Assembly (NCBI RefSeq): GCF_900169275.1
Contig: NZ_FXZC01000001.1
Span: 124,001 to 188,000 of the forward strand
DNA from: Brevibacterium casei CIP 102111
Lineage (GTDB): Bacteria; Actinomycetota; Actinomycetes; Actinomycetales; Brevibacteriaceae
Reading direction: 5' to 3'
DNA length: 64,000 nt
Shown here: in pieces, positions 60,466 to 64,000 of the stretch
Layout of the letters: each line of letters starts with the position of its first letter
Position numbering within the stretch: position 1 is the first letter of the stretch
The notes under the pieces: model-generated
What the model was told of the DNA's origin: nothing
The model's input: the letters and a program-made list of their open reading frames with translations, nothing else
Database searches by the model: none
Made by a program: the position numbers and the translations under genes

Positions 60466-60729
60466 ATGGCAGCGTCGAAATCCGCGAAGAAGTCCTCCAG
60501 CACCGTGTCCTACAAGGACGCGCTCAAAGTCGGGCTGGTCTGCGGCGTCGCCGTCCTCATCCTCTCGATGATCGTCACCCGCGCGTGGCAGGACTCCGGT
60601 GCCTTCGGCTTCTCGTTCATCTACGCTGGTGTCGCGTTCGTCCTCGTCACTGCCCTCGCGTCGGTGCTCAACTGGGTGATGCGCAACGACACTCAGAACG
60701 ACGACCAGTCCTACCCTGTCCTCAAGTAG
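60466..60729 (+). CDS. Small two-helix membrane protein
   Basis: This 87-residue protein has a Lys/Ser-rich N-terminus, two transmembrane helices (about residues 20-40 and 48-70) and an Asp/Asn-rich tail. TACCCT lies 6 nt before the ATG at 60466, giving a leaderless-type promoter. No family was recognised. It is divergent from the lipoprotein operon and convergent with the 350-residue membrane protein gene. Confidence 0.7.
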   Translation: MAASKSAKKSSSTVSYKDALKVGLVCGVAVLILSMIVTRAWQDSGAFGFSFIYAGVAFVLVTALASVLNWVMRNDTQNDDQSYPVLK

Positions 60730-60779
60730 GCACCCTGGCCTCAGGTAGGCGGGCGCTGCCTCGAGCAGGGCCCTGCGTA

Positions 60780-61832
60780 TCACGTCGAGGTGCCCTGCCT
60801 GGTCCGGGCGAGAACGGCCCATGAGCCGAGGCCCGCGGCCACGACGAGCACGGCGACGACTCCGAGGGTCCGGAGGTCCGTCTCGAGGATCGACTGACCG
60901 CTGATCGCCTGGGCCGCGGTGACGGCGACGATGCCGAAGTAGAAGAGTGCGAAGATCCTCACGAGCCCCACCCGGGTGCTCTCGGGGTGCAGCCTGGGCC
61001 ACTTCCGCCCGAGGAGCACGAGGCCGAGGGCGAAGGCGGGGATGATCTGCAGGGCGTGGAGACCGACGAAGTGGGGGACGCGGATGTCGCCGGCTTGAGT
61101 GTTCCAGCCGGTGATCGGCATCGTCGGACCCCCGTCGACGGCGCCGACGCTGTGCGCACCGGCGAGCCCCTGCGCCTCGGCGGCGTCCATGTCGACGATC
61201 TCGAACTCGCCGATGGTCATGAGGAAGGCGATGGCCATTCCGATGAGCCCGATGGCCGTCCCCCAGCGGATCCCGGCGGCGATGCCGCGGTCGGGGAGGC
61301 GGCGGACGGCGAGCACGATGCCGAGGATGAGGTTCGCGATCCACACTGCGACGATGAAACCGCCCATGCCGTAGTAGACGGCGGCGTCGAAGACGGTGCC
61401 GACATTGAAGTGGCTCATCTGACCACGGATGATCTGGAGGACGATGAGGACGAGTTCGACGGTGATGCCGAACGCGATGATCGTGCCGATCACGCGAGCG
61501 AAGCGGCTGCGCGAGGGCAGGAAGGTGAGCATCCACGCGATCGTCAGGGTGTAGATGGTGATCGAGACGCCGAACTTCGCCGCTTTGTGCCAGATCGGAA
61601 CGCCGACAAGCGTGCGGTCATCGACGAAATAGCCGATCGTCGCGACGACCGCGACGACCGCGGAGAACGCCGCCGCGACGAGCAGGGGCCGGTGGAGGCG
61701 CAGAAGTGCGGTGACGAGGGTTCCTCGCCGTGGTTCGCCGAGGTGGTCCCCGCGCCGGTGCTCCGGCGACGTCCCGGTCGACGTCCGCTCCGGTGACCTC
61801 TTGCCGCCATTGGCAGATAGTCCGCTATCCAT
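60780..61832 (-). CDS. Polytopic membrane protein of unknown function
   Basis: This 350-residue protein has about eight hydrophobic segments after a 40-residue polar N-terminus. His residues in helices (GWNTQAGDIRVPHFVGLHALQ, and IRGQMSHFNVGT) could bind heme or metal, but no family was identified. The ATG at 61832 follows TACTAT by 6 nt and lies inside a 42-bp compound palindrome, so expression is probably leaderless and tightly controlled, likely by the divergent MerR regulator. Confidence 0.75.
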   Translation of the reverse strand: MDSGLSANGGKRSPERTSTGTSPEHRRGDHLGEPRRGTLVTALLRLHRPLLVAAAFSAVVAVVATIGYFVDDRTLVGVPIWHKAAKFGVSITIYTLTIAWMLTFLPSRSRFARVIGTIIAFGITVELVLIVLQIIRGQMSHFNVGTVFDAAVYYGMGGFIVAVWIANLILGIVLAVRRLPDRGIAAGIRWGTAIGLIGMAIAFLMTIGEFEIVDMDAAEAQGLAGAHSVGAVDGGPTMPITGWNTQAGDIRVPHFVGLHALQIIPAFALGLVLLGRKWPRLHPESTRVGLVRIFALFYFGIVAVTAAQAISGQSILETDLRTLGVVAVLVVAAGLGSWAVLARTRQGTST

Positions 61833-61854
61833 ACATGGATAGTAGGCTATCTGC
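61813..61854. promoter_or_regulatory. 42-bp compound palindrome over the -10 box and start codon of the membrane-protein gene
   Basis: Outer arms GCAGATAG (61813-61820) and CTATCTGC (61847-61854) and inner arms CTATCCAT (61825-61832) and ATGGATAG (61835-61842) share one centre at 61833/61834. The minus-strand -10 TACTAT and ATG both lie within it. The divergent MerR protein is the likely binder. Confidence 0.75.
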
Positions 61855-62001
61855 GAGGCCTGCGCAAGAGGTCAGTGACCAGGGGCCTGCGACGAGGGCG
61901 GCAAAGGCCGCGACGAGGTGAAGGCCGCGACGACGGTGACAGGTGCTGCGCCTTCGACGACGGCTGCGGCACCGGCGACGACGAGGAGGCGATGGACGGC
62001 G

Positions 62002-62652
62002 ATGCGGATCTCCGAGCTCAGTGCTCGCAGCGGCGTGCCCATTCCGCGGATCAAGTACTACATCCGCGAAGGGCTCGTGCCGCGCGCGCAGCCGACCGCT
62101 GATGACCCGGGCGGCTACGGGGACGACCACCTCCATCGCGTGCGCCTCATCCGAGCCATGGTGACCATAGGCGGGATGTCGATCGCCACGGCGCGCACGG
62201 TTCTCACGGAACTCGACTCCCCGACCCCGGAGGTGCCCGTCGTGCTCGGCCAGGCGATGCTCGGGATCAACGCCCGATCCGACGATGCGCCGAGCGAGAA
62301 CCGCGCGCGGGCCGCGAGGGTCGTCGACGACCTCGTCGCCGCGCGCGGCTGGAACCTCGCCGAGGACGAACCGGCCAGGGACGCCCTCATCACGGCCGTG
62401 GAGACCATGCTCGACACCGGTCACGCCGACCTCCTCGGTCATCTCGACGTCTACGCCGAGGCGGCCGACCGGATCGCCGATGCCGATATGGCCAGCGTGG
62501 CAACCACCGATTCCGCAGCGGCGATCGTCGAGAAGGCGGTTCTCGGCACCGTGCTCGGCGAGATCTTCATCGGCAGCCTCCGCAGGCTCGCCCACTCCGA
62601 CCGGGCGCGGCGGAGGTTCTGGCCCGGCGAGGGCGACGACGCTGAGCAGTGA
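62002..62652 (+). CDS. MerR-family regulator
   Basis: This 216-residue regulator starts MRISELSARSGVPIPRIKYYIREGLV, the canonical MerR helix-turn-helix opening. A coiled region (HRVRLIRAMVTIGGMSIATARTVL) and a helical C-terminal domain follow. No metal-binding Cys pattern is present, so an organic ligand is more likely than a metal. GGAGG lies 12 nt before the ATG, a weak fit. It is divergent from the 350-residue membrane protein, whose promoter carries the 42-bp palindrome. Confidence 0.87.
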   Translation: MRISELSARSGVPIPRIKYYIREGLVPRAQPTADDPGGYGDDHLHRVRLIRAMVTIGGMSIATARTVLTELDSPTPEVPVVLGQAMLGINARSDDAPSENRARAARVVDDLVAARGWNLAEDEPARDALITAVETMLDTGHADLLGHLDVYAEAADRIADADMASVATTDSAAAIVEKAVLGTVLGEIFIGSLRRLAHSDRARRRFWPGEGDDAEQ

Positions 62653-62889
62653 GGGCGGGGGTGCGCGCTCAGACTGAGCACGGGCTCCGCCGGCGGCGCG
62701 GTCGCACCGCCGGCAGCGCTCACGAACCGCCTGCGCCCGCGGACACAGACGCGAGCGGCGCCCACGGACCGTGCCGTGAGCGCCGTTCGCGCAGTCGCCG
62801 TGGCCGGGGAGCGCCGGTCACAGCGACTGCGGCCGTGCTGCCTGAACCGGAGGCGCCGCCGTGCGGCCTGAACCGCAGCAGCCGCCGGG

Positions 62890-64000
62890 CTACCTGAACC
62901 GCAACAGCCGGAGGCTGTTGAGGACGACGAAGACCGAGGAGAACGCCATCGCAGCACCCGCGATCATCGGGCTGAGCAGCCCTGCCGCGGCCACCGGGAT
63001 CGCCGCGGTGTTGTAGGCGAAGGCCCAGAACAGGTTGCCCTTGATGAGCCCGAGCGTCTTCCGCGAGAGGCGGATCGCCTGCGGGATCTGCCGCGGGTCC
63101 GAGCGCACCATCGTGATGTCCGAGGCCGCCATCGCCGCATCCGTGCCCGAGCCCATCGCGATGCCGAGGTCGGCCCCGGCCAGCGCCGCGGCATCGTTGA
63201 TGCCGTCGCCGACCATCGCGACCGACCGGCCCTTCTCCTGGAGCTCGTTGACGACGGCGATCTTGCCCTCGGGACGGACGTCGGCGCGGACCTCGGTGAT
63301 CCCCACGGCCTGCGCGACCGCCTCGGCGGCCGAGGCGTTGTCCCCGGTGAGCAGCACCGTGGAGAGTCCGAGGTCATGGAGTTCGGCGATCGCCGAGGCG
63401 GCCCCGTCCCTGATCTCGTCCGCGACGAAGGTGAGCCCGCGGAACTGCCCGTCGACGGCCAGGGCGACGACCGTCGCTCCGGCCGGCACCTCGGCGGGGT
63501 CGATGTCGACGGTGATCCCGCGGTCGCGGAGCAGATCGGGTCGACCCGCGAGGACCGCGGAGCCGTCGATGCGAGCTTCGAGCCCACCGCCGGGGATGGC
63601 GGCGAAGTCCTCGACCCCTTCCCTCGACCGTTCCACCCCCGCCGAGGCGGTCCCCGCGTCCGTGGTCCGCAGTGCGGTGCGTTCACCCGCGCCGTTGGTA
63701 TCGGGCGAGCCGCCGGCGGTGCCGCCGGTGACAGAGCCTCCGACCGTGCTCCCCGCATTGCGCGCGGCTTCGGCGTCGACGATCGCCCGGGCCACGGGGT
63801 GCTCGCTGCCGTGCTCGAGGCGCGCAAGGAGCGCGAAGTCGTCCGGGCTCAGCTGCGTTCCGGTCAGCGACATCACGCCCGTGGTCAGGGTGCCCGTCTT
63901 GTCGAGGACGACCGTGTCGATCGACCTCGTCGACTCGAGCGCCTCGGGCCCCGAAACGAGGATGCCCAGCTGGGAGCCGCGACCTGAGGACACGGCGAGA
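62890..64000 (-). CDS. copA: Heavy-metal P1B-type ATPase, CopA-like (5' end cut by window edge)
   Basis: About 369 C-terminal codons are visible; the frame runs off the right edge. Motifs present are GRGSQLGILV, the phosphorylation site DKTGTLTTG, the HP locus (EHGSEHPVARAI), GDGINDAAAL, and the final helices LFWAFAYNTAAIPVAAAGLLSP with N and MAFSS-VFVVLNSLRL. These mark a Cu+/Ag+-type exporter; metal choice cannot be fully checked without the missing CPC helix. An insert of about 55 residues rich in Gly, Thr and Ala lies in the nucleotide-binding domain (about 63600-63770). Confidence 0.9.
   Translation of the reverse strand, partial: LAVSSGRGSQLGILVSGPEALESTRSIDTVVLDKTGTLTTGVMSLTGTQLSPDDFALLARLEHGSEHPVARAIVDAEAARNAGSTVGGSVTGGTAGGSPDTNGAGERTALRTTDAGTASAGVERSREGVEDFAAIPGGGLEARIDGSAVLAGRPDLLRDRGITVDIDPAEVPAGATVVALAVDGQFRGLTFVADEIRDGAASAIAELHDLGLSTVLLTGDNASAAEAVAQAVGITEVRADVRPEGKIAVVNELQEKGRSVAMVGDGINDAAALAGADLGIAMGSGTDAAMAASDITMVRSDPRQIPQAIRLSRKTLGLIKGNLFWAFAYNTAAIPVAAAGLLSPMIAGAAMAFSSVFVVLNSLRLLRFR

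Overview
High-GC actinobacterial chromosome segment. The GC-rich third codon positions, a SigK/RskA pair, Tat- and lipobox-type exported proteins, GPP34, DUF1990, TetR, MerR and Rrf2 regulators, and many genes whose -10 box sits 6-7 nt before the start codon all point to Actinomycetota. A Micrococcales genus such as Brevibacterium is a guess only. No rRNA, tRNA, CRISPR array, phage or transposase gene was seen. Both ends cut genes: a Pro/Gln-rich membrane protein at the left and a CopA-type metal ATPase at the right.

Region 1 (1-4489) holds two divergent membrane proteins with low-complexity cytoplasmic tails and a DUF6226-like protein. Region 2 (4497-15183) is the most system-like block. It contains a Rieske oxygenase and its flavin/2Fe-2S reductase, an Old Yellow Enzyme-type demethylase, a two-cysteine proline/hydroxyproline racemase, an ornithine cyclodeaminase-family enzyme, a ProP-type MFS transporter, and LysR and FCD-GntR regulators. 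The set fits uptake and stepwise demethylation of a quaternary amine, most simply proline betaine (stachydrine) or hydroxyproline betaine, feeding proline metabolism. Region 3 (15184-22322) has a divergent amino-acid decarboxylase/LysR pair, a TauE/SafE permease with an Rrf2 regulator behind a 19-bp repeat array, a GH25 lysozyme and an AlaT-like aminotransferase.

Region 4 (22549-31871) carries two TetR-linked ABC exporters, a GNAT acetyltransferase, a NarL-type two-component system, and a TetR gene divergent from a small membrane protein. Region 5 (31872-36123) is a sigK-rskA unit with a fasciclin lipoprotein and a membrane-anchored molybdopterin oxidoreductase, recalling the mycobacterial SigK/MPT83 set. 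Region 6 (36288-49608) is mostly housekeeping and stress genes: two OsmC proteins, PPK2, a TRIC/UPF0126 channel, GPP34, isochorismatase, MOSC, kynureninase with a divergent AsnC regulator, RecQ, a Tat-exported Rieske protein, an M23 peptidase and an ArsR regulator.

Region 7 (49702-57334) has a DUF308 membrane protein, a trehalose-phosphatase fused to a GH15 domain, an XRE regulator divergent from a dienelactone-type hydrolase, a MaoC protein, DUF1990 and an M15 peptidase. Region 8 (57448-64000) has a lipoprotein-response regulator-histidine kinase operon, two membrane proteins, a MerR regulator and the CopA fragment.

Three features run through the window. Perfect or near-perfect dyads lie at most divergent regulator promoters. 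Start codons directly follow TANNNT boxes, suggesting leaderless mRNAs. The decamer GCCGAGGYGG is strongly over-represented in coding and non-coding DNA.
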